Of a stretch of DNA of 64,000 nucleotides, positions 40,101 through 49,675 are shown piece after piece. The stretch is taken from positions 1,984,001-2,048,000 of the forward strand of contig CP155566.1 of the NCBI GenBank assembly GCA_039696685.1, in the 5' to 3' direction. The stretch's first letter is position 1. Each line of letters begins with the position of its first letter. Origin of the DNA: Vibrio sp. CDRSL-10 TSBA (lineage in GTDB: Bacteria; Pseudomonadota; Gammaproteobacteria; Enterobacterales; Vibrionaceae). Made by a program: the position numbers and the translations under genes. The notes beneath the pieces are model-generated. The model searched no databases, was not told the DNA's origin, and saw only the letters and a program-made list of their open reading frames with translations.

Positions 40101-41625
40101 TGGCATCCGTCGCCTGACGTAGCAAAGCCTTGGCTTTATCGGCCGCGTCACCGCGCGCCACTTCACCCAGCACGCTTTTCACCAGAGCATAAGCTTTATC
40201 AAACTGGGCCGCTGCCGCAGAGGACATATCCAGCTTGTGTTTCAGAGCCAGCAACTCCGTAGTGCGGTTGTCCTGCTCAGTCTTAAGACCCGAGACCAGT
40301 GACTGGGCTGTATCAGCACTCAGAGTCTGGTCATCAAGCAGCGTACGCGCTTTTTCCAGTGCGGTTACGGCTTGCTGATATTGCAAAGCGCGGGTTTGCT
40401 GGACATCCAGTGCCTGCTGGTAATCAGCCAGCTGAGTTTTCAGGCTGTCGACTTCTTCTTCCGCAATCAGCGCCTGCTCTTCAACCATCAGGACGCGCTC
40501 CTGCGCTTCCTCGACCACCATCATCTGCTCTTCGAGGCGAATGTTAAGCTCTTCGAGGTCATCCTGATAACGGGCAATTTTTTCCTGCTGACGCAGTGCA
40601 TTCTGCACCAATTGCAGGTGATCCGACGCGCCCTGATAATCCTGCTCCAGGGTCGCTTCTGTTTCCACCAGCAGTTCCAGCTCTTCATGCACCCGGTTAA
40701 GCAGACTGTTCTGCTCAATCAAGGTTTCACGGGCGCTGAACAGCTCGCCACGCAGAGCCAGGGCTTGATCCATTTTCTGACGACGATCATTAGCATGGCG
40801 CATGTAGTCGGCAGCCACATAGTTGGTCGATTCCGTGATCAGATGCTTGAACAGATCACGATCCGCCTGGGTGGTTTTGATCGCTTCCAGCGTCATGCGG
40901 TTTTCACGCAGCGCGGATTCCATGTCCTGGAAAGCTTTTTTCACCCCGCCATTTTGTGGCAGCAGGTAATCACGCAGCGAGCGGGTAATCGCGCTGGAGA
41001 TACCGCCGTAAAGAGAAGCTTCTATCAGACGGTAGAATTTTGAACGGTCACTGCTGTTACGCAGTTTCTTCGGTACCACGCCCAGTTCGAACATCTGGTT
41101 ATGGTAATCAACAATCGAAGCAAACGATTTAAAGTGTGCACCTTCAATGCCCGCGACCGCATCTTTCACTTCGTTAATCTGACGCACGCGGGCGTGGTTT
41201 TCAGACACACTTTCAACCAACACATCGGTCGGTTTGACATGACTTGGCAGGCCCTGGATCAGAAACGGCTTGATATCGACTTTTTTATCGCGGCCCGCGA
41301 CCTGTTGCAGCTTCACGGCAAACAGCACGCGTTGCTTGCGCGAGTTAACCACATCCAGCGCGGCGTAACAGGCGCCTGGCTGCAATTTACCGTACAGACC
41401 TTTATCACGCGAAGCCTGAGAGCTGCCCGCTTCAGTGGTGTTGCGGAAATGGAGCAGAGTCTGGTCCGGAATTAAAGCCGTGATAAACGCCGCCATCGTG
41501 GTGGATTTACCGGCACCGTTACCGCCCGATAAAGTGGTCACCAGATTATCGATGTCAAAGGTACGGGCAAAGAAACCGTTCCAGTTGACCATGGTCAGGG
41601 ATTGATATTTACCACGTTCAATCAT
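37163..41625 (-). CDS. mukB: MukB, chromosome condensin ATPase (two frameshifts)
   Basis: SMC-like core of the MukBEF condensin, which extrudes loops and helps segregate the chromosome. The N-terminal head has Walker [10 protein letters not shown] (about residues 34-42). Very long coiled coils flank a hinge (around [41 protein letters not shown]), and the C-terminal head has [23 protein letters not shown] and Walker [12 protein letters not shown]. Two breaks, at 40083-40087 and 38185-38189, both read GAAAC on the coding strand. GAAC restores [16 protein letters not shown] and [16 protein letters not shown]. The corrected length is 1486 residues, identical to E. coli. The ATG overlaps the mukE stop. 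Confidence 0.96.
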
Positions 41626-42351
41626 GCGTCACCTTCCAGCTCAGATTGCTCATCATCTTGTGAATCCAATAGATCGTCGTTATCCAACAGGCTTTGCTGA
41701 TTCGGCTCCTGGGTGTGCACCACGGCTTCACCGTCACGAATCAGACGCAGCTGTGCATCACGCATATCATCACCGACACGAACATCGGCACCAAAGCGGA
41801 ATACCGCTTCAGAAATACGGAATTTACCGGTATCGCCAATGTGGATGATCATACCCAGACGACGCAGACGACGCAGCGAGGTGCGCACTTTTTCAAACAG
41901 TTTCTCTTTATCAAGGTCTGAACCGTTGGCACGGTTGGTGACCAGCTTCATCAGCTTCTTCTCGTCCGCCAATGCCAGCAGCTCTTCATACAGCTCCTGA
42001 TTGGTGAAGATGCCTTCGTGGGCCAGACGCTCCGGGCTGAGGTACAGGAAACACAACACTTTACCTACCAGCATATCCAGTTCAGACAACACACTACGGT
42101 TAATCAGTGAGGTTGAACGCGGACGCAGATAGAAGAAGCCTTCCGGCGCACGCACCAGTTCGGTGTTATAACGCTGATAAAACTGAGCCAGTTCCGGCTC
42201 GAAGTCGGACAACAGGGCATGGTTATCCATGTCGTCACTGGAAATATGACGGCCGGCACGCAGCAGGCTGTCCAGCGCCGGGAAACAGAGGGTTCGCGAT
42301 CGCTTTGGCCAGATTCTCTGGCATGTATTCATTAATATCGGTCGATGACAT
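41622..42351 (-). CDS. mukE: MukE, condensin subunit (frameshifted near the start)
   Basis: Kite-type subunit that bridges MukF to MukB. The true start is the ATG at 42351 ([24 protein letters not shown]). The frame breaks at 42282-42286 (plus-strand GAAAC); removing one base gives [17 protein letters not shown]. The rest is clean: [49 protein letters not shown] and [14 protein letters not shown] sequence near residue 190. The corrected length is 242 residues. The start overlaps mukF by 20 bases and the stop overlaps mukB as ATGA, so translation is coupled throughout. Confidence 0.95.
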
Positions 42352-43670
42352 TTGCTTGTACCTTTGCACCAAATTCGTTGATCGTCTGCCAGTCTGGCTG
42401 AATTGCCCGGTAATCCGAGCCTGAGTAACCGAGACGTACCGCCTGGTCGACCACAATTCGTGCTAAATCAAAATGATGAGTTCTCGGGTGAGCGGCGAGG
42501 TAATCACGCAATACGCTGCCGAGATCAATCGGCATGCCCTGCTCCTTGTGACCTTTCAGCATCTCGCCGATGCGTTCTGCCAGCTCATCATTGACCTGTT
42601 GGAATTCTTCATATTCTACTTCGACCGGCACATGGCCCGTCACTTCTTCGTCACGCAGCACCAATGCCTCATCGCGCAGATCACTGAGGCGCTCCGCATC
42701 GGCGTAGGTGAGATACCATGGTTGATCGAAGTAATCATTCACCGACTGACGCAGACGCTGGCTGAAGGCCCGGTTCTGGTCCATATCGATGGCTGTACGG
42801 ATAAATTTATGCACATGGCGGTCGTAGCCAATCCACAGGTCAATCGCCTGTTGGCCCCAACTAGTGATCCGGTCGAGCTTCATCTGCAACCCAAACAGGG
42901 TTTCTCCGATAAAGTCGAGTTCCTCATCGCCATAGACAATTTCCTGAATATCCAGGATCTGGGTCTGCAGCTCATCACCCGCCGCCTGCAAGGTGTCTTG
43001 CAGTTCTCGCAGTGTGGACGAAGTCTCCGACAGCAGAGATTCACAGTTGATAATCGCATCGCGCCAGTCTTTATTGAGCAGCTCAGCTATCTGTTGTTTG
43101 ACAGACTGCTGCTGCTCATCCATGACACGCTGGTTAAGGTCGATACGATCGAAAATTTCGCCCACCGAGTATTTCAGCACTCCATAGACGTTTTTCTTCC
43201 AGTGACCCGGCGTCCCTCCCTGCTGAGCAGACTCCACCGCTTTCGCCATTTCGTCAGCCACCATTGAGAGCTGAATCGATAGCTTAAGCTTGGAGAATTC
43301 ACGGTGGCGAACGTAATAGTCAGTGATGCCGACTGCCAGCGGAGACAGACGATAGATACTGGCACCATCAGTGACTTCACTGGTAAAGCGACTGATCAAA
43401 CGCTGTTTTACCAGCTCATTAATCGCGTTGTTGGCCCGAAAAGCGGACGCTTCGCCCGTGTCTTCGAACATGCGGGTCACAATCACAAACGCATCATGTA
43501 ACTCGCCTTCACCTAGCTCTTCATCGAACCGTTCGTTGCTTAACACCGAAATGGCGATAAGAAACGCCAACCGTTCGGTGGTCAGGTTCAATGAGAAATC
43601 ATTCTGCTTGACCCAGCTGACCAATTCGTCGATTGGCTGCTCCGCAGCGTTTCTGAGTTAACTCACTCAT
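42332..43670 (-). CDS. mukF: MukF, condensin kleisin (frameshifted near the start)
   Basis: Kleisin subunit that dimerises through its N-terminal winged helix and bridges MukB heads. The start is the ATG at 43670 ([25 protein letters not shown]). The frame breaks at 43649-43653, where GAAC for GAAAC gives LTQNAAEQ. The body shows [50 protein letters not shown] and a C-terminal winged-helix part ending [10 protein letters not shown]. The corrected length is 445 residues. It overlaps the cmoM stop by 8 bases and mukE by 20 bases, giving the order cmoM-mukF-mukE-mukB known from E. coli (smtA-mukFEB). Confidence 0.95.
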
Positions 43671-44463
43671 TGTTATTCCTGTTATTGTTTTTCTGGGCCC
43701 ATACATGGATGTATCGGCCTAATGAGAGGTACGGCTCCTGACGGCAAAATTTCTGCTCCAGAGCCAGCACATCCTCATATTGGTATTCGCCCATATTTTT
43801 CATGTTACCGATGTAATCACTAAAACAGCGAATGCCTGACTTACCGCAGATCTCGAATCCGGCCGCTTCTATCCACTGATAAACGTCGGTCGGGATAAGC
43901 CCTTGCTGCGGTTGCAGTTTAAATCTTTTACGATGTGGCATGCCATCAAGGACATGCGGGATATTGCCACACACAGCGTTTTTGTAGACCAGGCCATGAT
44001 AGTTGTAAAACATCACCGATACCATGCCACCCGGTCTCACCTGAGCAAGCAGGTTGTCCAGCGCGGCTTTTGGATCAGCCAACCATTCCATCACAGCGTG
44101 GAACATGGCAATATCCACCGGTTCTGATAAATGTTCCTGTACTGACTGTACCGGTGAATGAACCAAGCGATACTGCTCAAGCAACCCGTTATTTGCAATA
44201 TCCTTCTCTGCCAGTTGCAGCATTTCAGAAGACAGATCACACAAGGTAACGCGATGGCCCAGGCGGGCCAGTTTTTGAGACATCTGAGCAAGACCGCCTC
44301 CTGCATCTAAAACGTGCAAAGGTTTGCTTATTCCATCAAAATGCGTTAACAGTTGGAGTAAATCTTCCCAAACAATGACTTGGCGAATCTCGCCTTTGTC
44401 AGAACCGTATATGTTTTTTGCAAATTTGTGGGCAATATCGTCGAAATTGCGATCTTCTGTCAC
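43663..44463 (-). CDS. cmoM: tRNA 5-carboxymethoxyuridine methyltransferase
   Basis: CmoM (formerly SmtA/YcbD) methylates cmo5U34 to mcmo5U in certain tRNAs, acting after CmoA/CmoB. The protein has 266 residues. The opening TEDRNFDDIAHKFAKNIYGSDKGEIRQ is family-specific; the SAM motif is HVLDAGGGLAQMSQKLA (about residues 48-64), followed by LCDLSSEML and AMFHAVMEWLADP. The start is a GTG at 44463. It heads the cmoM-mukFEB operon and is divergent from elyC. Confidence 0.92.
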   Translation of the reverse strand: MTEDRNFDDIAHKFAKNIYGSDKGEIRQVIVWEDLLQLLTHFDGISKPLHVLDAGGGLAQMSQKLARLGHRVTLCDLSSEMLQLAEKDIANNGLLEQYRLVHSPVQSVQEHLSEPVDIAMFHAVMEWLADPKAALDNLLAQVRPGGMVSVMFYNYHGLVYKNAVCGNIPHVLDGMPHRKRFKLQPQQGLIPTDVYQWIEAAGFEICGKSGIRCFSDYIGNMKNMGEYQYEDVLALEQKFCRQEPYLSLGRYIHVWAQKNNNRNNNE

Positions 44464-44578
44464 TGTAGCATGCGTTATGATAATAAATCGTGCTGCTATT
44501 CTGTCATAGGAATGGCAGGAATAAAGAGGCTTTTAGCCCTTTTTATTATCAAGTGCTGTTTTTTCGGACTATTTGTTT

Positions 44579-45389
44579 ATGTTTGAGCTGAAAAAAATTG
44601 TTTCTTCTTTAATGATGCCACTTCCGGCATTGCTGCTGATTGGTTTTGTGGGCCTGATGCTGATCATGTTCACTGCCAAACGCAAAACCGGATGCCTTGT
44701 TGTACTGTTCTCTCTGTCCGGTATATTTCTGATCTCTTTTCAGCCGGTCTCAAGTCGTTTGCTGATGCCGCTCGAGCGTCAGTACACGGCTTTTCTGCCG
44801 GTGGATGGCACCGTTGACTACATCATGGTGCTGGGTAATGGCCATGTGGTTGATGACCAGATTCCGCCGACATCCGAACTGAGCCGGGCGGCATTAATGC
44901 GCCTGAGTGAGGGGATTCGGGTGATGCGGATGTATCCCGGCTCAAAGCTGATACTGTCTGGTTATGCAGGCGGTAGTGAGTTTAGTCATGCACGCATGCT
45001 GGCTCGTGTTGCGTTAGCGCTGGGAGTCCCTAAATCAGATATCATCTTGCTGGAAACCGCCAAAGATACCTGGGAGGAAGCGCGTCAGGCTGCAGCGTTT
45101 GTGCAGCAGAGAAACCTTGGTTCTGGTCACGTCCGCCAGTCATATGCAGCGTGCCCTGAACGAGTTCCACTCTGCCGGTCTGCAACCGATCCCGGCACCG
45201 ACCAATTATCTGGCACAAAGCAATATTACCCAGCCATGGGACAAGTACACGCCTAAAGCACTCTATCTTGAGCAAACTGAACGCTTTTGGTATGAAAGTA
45301 TGGGGCTTATCTGGCAATCTCTGCGGGACTGGGTTGCGGGACATCAGCAAACCGCTCCGGTACAAGGTTCTCAAACCACCCTGGAATAA
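44579..45389 (+). CDS. elyC: ElyC envelope protein, DUF218 (frameshifted)
   Basis: Inner-membrane DUF218 protein needed in E. coli for normal peptidoglycan assembly at low temperature. Two N-terminal helices (about residues 10-33 and 38-58) are followed by a periplasmic DUF218 domain with VDYIMVLGNGHVVDD, GSKLILSGYAGG and KDTWEEARQAAAF. The frame breaks at 45111-45115 (GAAAC); GAAC gives QQRTLVLVTSASHMQRALNEFHSAGLQPIPAPTNYL. The corrected length is 269 residues. The ATG at 44579 was chosen over an upstream TTG at 44573. Position divergent from cmoM-mukFEB is the same as in E. coli. Confidence 0.9.
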
Positions 45390-45402
45390 TGGCAGATAAC
45401 GT

Positions 45403-45432
45403 AAAAAGACCAGCTTAAAGCTGGTCTTTTTT
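45403..45432. terminator. Terminator between elyC and torR
   Basis: AAAAAGACCAGC pairs with GCTGGTCTTTTTT around TTAAA, 13 bases past elyC. Confidence 0.88.
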
Positions 45433-45496
45433 ATTGGTTCACTCGTGAACGGCGTATACTGACAGACTGACTGTATCACGCCGCGCCTTAGGGTAA

Positions 45497-45534
45497 ACCA
45501 CTGACAAAAGTGTTGACCACTGGCAAAAGTATTC
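45497..45534. repeat. 19-bp tandem duplication behind torR
   Basis: ACCACTGACAAAAGTGTTG is followed at once by ACCACTGGCAAAAGTATTC (16 of 19 identical), 13 bases from the torR stop codon. Confidence 0.8.
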
Positions 45535-45547
45535 GTCATCGGCAACA

Positions 45548-46255
45548 TTAGTCACCAGCAAACATATAGCCCTCGCCATGCACGGTGACAAAGATTTGCG
45601 GATTCTTGGGGTCAAACTCTATTTTGGCGCGCAAACGGCGAATCAGAACATCAATCGTCCGGTCATTTGGCATATCCACCCGATGACTGAGCAGATTGAG
45701 AATTTTCTCCCGGCTGAGCACCTGGTTCGGACACGCCGTTAAAGCGACCAGCAGTTCATATTCCGCTTTAGTCAGTCGCACTGGCTTTTCGTTGTAAAAC
45801 AATGCACGACGCAAAATATCGAAGCGCCAGTCACCAAATAACACCATACCTTGCGCCGGCGCCCTTTCGGGCAACTCTTGGCTGCCACTCAACGATACCC
45901 GCCACAGCAGATTTTTGACTCTGGCTAAAAGCTCACGCAAGGCTATCGGATGCGTAATATAGTCGTCAGCGCCCATCTCTAAGCCGATAATCCGGTCGAT
46001 ACTGTCTACATGGCCGGTCAGTAAAATAATACCGGCGGTCGACTCCCCGCGTAACTCCCGGGTCAGTAACAGGCCATCCTCATCGGATAAATTAATATCC
46101 AGGATCAAAATGTCCACCTGGTGTTGAGTGAATATCGCCCGTAGTCCCGCAGCATCACTTGCCTGTGAAACCCGATATCCTTCTTTGTCAAAATAACCAA
46201 CCAGGGTATTGCGTGTCACATCATCGTCAACAACAACAAGAATATGATTGCTCAT
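45548..46255 (-). CDS. torR: TorR-like response regulator
   Basis: OmpR-family regulator of 235 residues from the ATG at 46255; the longer frame upstream has no family support. The receiver domain shows the acidic triad VVVDDD (residues 7-12), the phosphoacceptor in DILILDINLSDEDGLLL, LLTGH (T), and the switch region around ADDYITHPI, where the usual KP is HP. The winged helix ends VRLTKAEYELLVAL and TIDVLIRRLRAKIEFDPKNPQIFVTVHGEGYMF. Adjacency to torD supports TorR, which activates TMAO reductase genes with TorS/TorT. torS and torA are not in the window. The Lys-to-His change in the switch loop is unusual and worth checking. Confidence 0.78.
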   Translation of the reverse strand: MSNHILVVVDDDVTRNTLVGYFDKEGYRVSQASDAAGLRAIFTQHQVDILILDINLSDEDGLLLTRELRGESTAGIILLTGHVDSIDRIIGLEMGADDYITHPIALRELLARVKNLLWRVSLSGSQELPERAPAQGMVLFGDWRFDILRRALFYNEKPVRLTKAEYELLVALTACPNQVLSREKILNLLSHRVDMPNDRTIDVLIRRLRAKIEFDPKNPQIFVTVHGEGYMFAGD

Positions 46256-46490
46256 GGCATAATTGGATCCATAAAAACGATGCAACCAATTTTAAATATT
46301 GCCGGGGGCAATTCTAGCATTCACGGCAAAAATCCACGTCTTTGTTGATTCAAGACAAGCTCTGACAGCAATGACTTCCCCCACAAACAACAAAACCCAT
46401 TTTGTTTAACCGTTTTTTCACTTAACGCATTATTACTATTGATGATTATTGATTAGACTTACTACAAGTACACGCAGCCGGAGTCTGACC

Positions 46491-47145
46491 ATGCAAGACA
46501 TGCAAGAACTGAAAGCTTTCAATGATCAACGCGCCGAAACTCTATTGGTGGTTATCCAGTTTATTCAACCAGGAACTGAGCGCCAAAGAGCTGGCTCAAT
46601 ATCATTCTCCGCAGATTCGTGGTTTCCTTTCGGGGTTAGGTGAAAATGACCAACTCAAGCCCGCTGTGCGAAACATCATCAGCGCCCTTAACCGGTTACT
46701 GGAAAGACAGGACGCGCAATTTGAGCTCGCCGCCGATTTTTGCCGTTTGTTTCAAGGGGTCCAACCTCAAGCGCCTATCCCCTGCGCTTCTCATTACAGC
46801 AACACATCCACTCCCGGCCACGACACTGCGGCGTCAGAAATGGCGCAGCTGATGAAAGCCGCCGGCATTGCCAATAGCTCACCGACGCAACCTGCCGATC
46901 ACATCGCAGTCGAGCTCGACTTTCTCGGCCATATGATCATTCGCAGCAATGAGCTGGAGAAACCGGTCCATATGGAACAGGCGTTCGCTGAACAGGCCAT
47001 TTTTATCGAGAACAGCTTAATCAATTGGGTACCACGGTTTGCCCAGCGGTGCCGTGAGCATGACACCTTCGGCTTTTACGCGGCCGTCACTGACCTGTTG
47101 GTCGCGTTATTAAAACTCGACTTAGCCTATCTCACCAACGAGTAA
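46491..47145 (+). CDS. torD: TorD chaperone (frameshifted near the start)
   Basis: Cytoplasmic chaperone that binds the twin-arginine signal of TorA and prepares it for molybdenum-cofactor insertion. The start is the ATG at 46491, with GGAG upstream (MQDMQELKAFNDQRAE). The frame breaks at 46536-46540 (GAAAC); GAAC gives RAELYWWLSSLFNQELSAKELAQY. The all-helical family motifs are present, including the E-x-D-F-L-G-H-M stretch (VELDFLGHMI, about residue 143). The corrected length is 217 residues. It is divergent from torR with a 235-bp spacer. torA/torC are not adjacent. Confidence 0.88.
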
Positions 47146-47256
47146 CAGGCTTTTATAGCGCTTTAGGTGAACTAACCCGCCCGATTTAGTGATGATAATT
47201 TAGACTCATCCGATGAATTTCGTTGCGACTTAGGGCGTTGCAGTCTAGAATCTTGA

Positions 47257-47272
47257 CCGCAAACGATAAAAT
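47257..47272. promoter_or_regulatory. PUR-box-like site
   Basis: CCGCAAACGATAAAAT keeps the core CGCAAACG of the PurR operator (ACGCAAACGTTTGCGT); the second half is weak. It lies upstream of purR, which is autoregulated in E. coli. Confidence 0.55.
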
Positions 47273-47287
47273 ACAACTTTAAGATGC

Positions 47288-47313
47288 AAACCGCTGTTTA
47301 AGGGCGGTTTTTG
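47288..47313 (+). terminator. Intrinsic terminator upstream of purR
   Basis: AAACCGC pairs with GCGGTTT, followed by TTGTGTTTTT. It may end a torD read-through transcript or attenuate a purR leader. Confidence 0.6.
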
Positions 47314-47484
47314 TGTTTTTACTACTTATAGGCTTCACTTTGTGTAAAAGCCTAATCGCTGCTGAACCTGAGCATGGCTTCCCCCGAACGGCGGGATATA
47401 CTGCTCAACGGGCAACATCCATCATGACGTATACCGTTCATGACACGATATTGTTGCATCGGCAGTCATCGACAGGACAAACCT

Positions 47485-48493
47485 ATGGCTACGATTAAAG
47501 ACGTTGCTCGCCTGGCCGGCGTTTCAACAACAACCGTATCTCACGTAATAAATAAAACCCGTTTCGTTGCAGAAGCCACGCAAGAAAAAGTGATGGAAGC
47601 GGTAAAAGAGCTGAATTATGCACCAAGTGCTGTAGCTCGCAGCTTAAAATGCAACACGACCCGTACCATCGGGATGCTGGTGACCCAGTCAACCAACCTG
47701 TTTTTCTCCGAAGTGATCGATGGCGTAGAAAGTTACTGCTACCGTCAGGGTTATACGCTGATTTTATGTAACACCGGCGGTATCTACGAAAAGCAACGTG
47801 ACTACATCCGCATGCTGGCGGAAAAGCGAGTTGATGGCATGTTGGTGATGTGTTCGGATCTGACCGAAGAACTGCTGGAAATGCTTGAAGCACATAAAGA
47901 CATTCCGAAAGTGATCATGGATTGGGGCCCGGAAACGTCTCAGGCCGATAAAATCATGGACAACTCGGAAGAAGGGGGTTACCTCGCGACAAAATATCTG
48001 ATTGACCATGGCCATCAGGATATTGCCTGTCTGAGCGGCCATTTTGTCAAAGCGGCTTGTCAGGAAACGTATCGCAGGCTTCCGTCGTGCGATGGCTGAA
48101 GCCGATCTGCCAGTATGTGAAGACTGGATCCTGGAAGGTAACTTCGAGTGTGATACCGCAGTACTGGCGGCGGACAAGTTGATTGCCATGGATAAGCGCC
48201 CGACCGCTGTGTTCTGTTTCAATGACACCATGGCTTTGGGTCTGATCAGCCGTCTGCAACAACGTGGCGTGCGTGTACCGGATGATATGTCTGTGATCGG
48301 TTACGATAACATCGAATTAGCTGAGTACTTCTCCCCACCGCTGACGACTATCCACCAGCCAAAACGCCGTGTGGGTAAAAACGCCTTTGAGATCCTGCTG
48401 GAGCGTATCAAGGATAAAGAACACGAGCGCCGTGTGTTCGAAATGCATCCTGAAATCGTAGTACGAGATACGGTAAAACACTTGACAAAATAA
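47485..48493 (+). CDS. purR: PurR purine repressor (frameshifted)
   Basis: LacI-family repressor of purine synthesis with hypoxanthine or guanine as corepressor. The N-terminal helix-turn-helix [36 protein letters not shown] and the hinge helix SAVARSLK are nearly those of E. coli PurR. The effector domain follows to [25 protein letters not shown]. The frame breaks at 48064-48068 (GAAAC); GAAC gives [21 protein letters not shown]. The corrected length is 335 residues. The ATG at 47485 is certain from the family. A PUR-box-like site upstream suggests autoregulation. Confidence 0.95.
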
Positions 48494-48579
48494 GGGTTTC
48501 ATCGAAAATAAGCATCAAATATCATATCAGAACACGTTGCTTGTTTGAATTTTGTTGCACCCGTTAAATATAAACTTTA

Positions 48580-48622
48580 GAATGAGTATCACATTTGCAG
48601 ATTGCAAATGTGATACTCATTC
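48580..48622. repeat. 43-bp perfect palindrome upstream of the riboswitch
   Basis: Twenty bases (48580-48599, starting GAATGAGTATCACATTT) are exactly reverse-complementary to 48603-48622, with only GAT between. No T run follows, so it is not a standard terminator. It lies 87 bases after purR and 35 bases before the c-di-GMP aptamer. Confidence 0.95.
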
Positions 48623-48657
48623 AATGATTTGATCATCCTTTGATAAAAAGGAGATGT

Positions 48658-48743
48658 CACGCACAGGGCAAACCATCTGAAAAGGTGGGACGCAAAGCCT
48701 CCGGCCTAAACCAGTTTCTGGTAGGTAGCGGGGTTACCGATGG
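48658..48743 (+). ncRNA. c-di-GMP-I (GEMM) riboswitch
   Basis: The segment matches the class I c-di-GMP aptamer almost base for base: CACGCACAGGGCAAACCA, then GGGACGCAAAGCCTCCGGCC, TAAACCA, a variable hairpin, GGTAGGTAGCGGGGTTACCG and ATGG. The conserved tetraloop-receptor and ligand-binding bases are present. In V. cholerae the same riboswitch (Vc2) precedes the tfoY gene. Between aptamer and ATG a hairpin around GTATTAATTAATAC (about 48829-48842) may be part of the expression platform. Confidence 0.96.
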
Positions 48744-48858
48744 CAAAAATGCATTAATTAAGAAGTTGACTCCCTACTGACACACATACTGCATTCTTTT
48801 GCTATTCTCTCGGACCTGATTTTGGTGGCGTATTAATTAATACACCGAGACTTAAAGC

Positions 48859-49449
48859 ATGGATAAACCAATACTTAAAGATTCAATGCGGCTATTCGAA
48901 CAATTAGGACGCGTTAAATCTCGTTCAATGTTCGGCGGATTCGGCATTTTTGTCGATGACACCATGTTCGCATTAGTAGTTAATGATAAATTACACATAC
49001 GTGCCGACGACGCTTCAACTGCAAAATTTAAGCAACAAGGTTTCGAACCTTATGTTTATAAGAAGCGGGGTTTCCCGGTCGTAACCAAATATTTTGCGTT
49101 ACCGGAAGACTGTTGGTCAGACACCGGACGTATTCTGGAAGATGCTAAAGCTGCACTTGCCGTCGCGAAAGCGGAACGGGAAACACAAGCTCAGGCAAAA
49201 CCAGATCGTTTAAAAGACTTACCTAACCTGCGATTAGCGACAGAGCGGATGCTGAAAAAAGCCGGCATTCAAAGCGTTGAAGACTTGCAGGAAAAAGGTG
49301 CCGTAGAAGCTTACAAAGCCGTTCGACAGTCACATTCTTCAGATGTCGGTTTGGAACTTCTGTGGGCACTGGAAGGCGCGATAGAGGGCAAGCACTGGTC
49401 AGTAATCCCTCAGGCACGTCGCGACGAGTTGTTACAACGTTTGTCTTAA
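48859..49449 (+). CDS. tfoY: TfoY (TfoX-family regulator)
   Basis: A 196-residue protein with the TfoX N-terminal domain (about residues 5-95: [42 protein letters not shown]) and the TfoX C-terminal domain (about 112-190: [39 protein letters not shown]). In Vibrio the riboswitch-linked paralogue is TfoY, which controls motility and type VI secretion; TfoX controls competence. The aptamer ahead of it settles the choice. The ribosome-binding site is poor (GAGACTTAAAGC), as expected for a regulated start. Intact. Confidence 0.92.
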   Translation: MDKPILKDSMRLFEQLGRVKSRSMFGGFGIFVDDTMFALVVNDKLHIRADDASTAKFKQQGFEPYVYKKRGFPVVTKYFALPEDCWSDTGRILEDAKAALAVAKAERETQAQAKPDRLKDLPNLRLATERMLKKAGIQSVEDLQEKGAVEAYKAVRQSHSSDVGLELLWALEGAIEGKHWSVIPQARRDELLQRLS

Positions 49450-49510
49450 TCCTTTAAAAAATCAGAGCAACTTCACTAAATAAAGCACTCGCTGACGCGG
49501 GTGCTTTTTT

Positions 49511-49590
49511 TGTTTTTGGTGCAATCTGTTTTTGGTGACATCTGCTTTTTGATGAAACCTGTTTTTTGGTAAAAATTGCTTTAAGGTGAA
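49511..49590. repeat. Five-unit degenerate tandem repeat (about 16-17 bp)
   Basis: Successive units: GTTTTTGGTGCAATCT, GTTTTTGGTGACATCT, GCTTTTTGATGAAACCT, GTTTTTTGGTAAAAATT, GCTTTAAGGTGAAAGAA. They directly follow the T run of the likely tfoY terminator (CGCTGACGCGGGTGC and T7, near 49488-49511). Confidence 0.75.
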
Positions 49591-49675
49591 AGAAAAACTC
49601 GATAAAACCTGTCTCACTAATTATCTAGCAAAGTATCATTATATATCTGTCAGGTTATCACCATCAGGAGCATGT

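Larger units (their letters stand above)
47146..47484. other. torD-purR spacer
   Basis: 339 bases. It contains a PUR-box-like site and a hairpin with a T run (separate entries). Nothing else is recognised. A promoter upstream of 47257 would give either a short terminated RNA or the purR message. Confidence 0.5.

Noticed and set aside
40372..41043. 223-residue open frame on the plus strand inside mukB
   Set aside because: Antisense shadow of a long coiled-coil gene; no family features and no ribosome-binding site. The same holds for 42473-43267 inside mukF.
48580..48622. CRP binding site in the palindrome
   Set aside because: TCACA precedes TGTGA, the reverse of the CRP arrangement (TGTGA-N6-TCACA), and the spacing is wrong.
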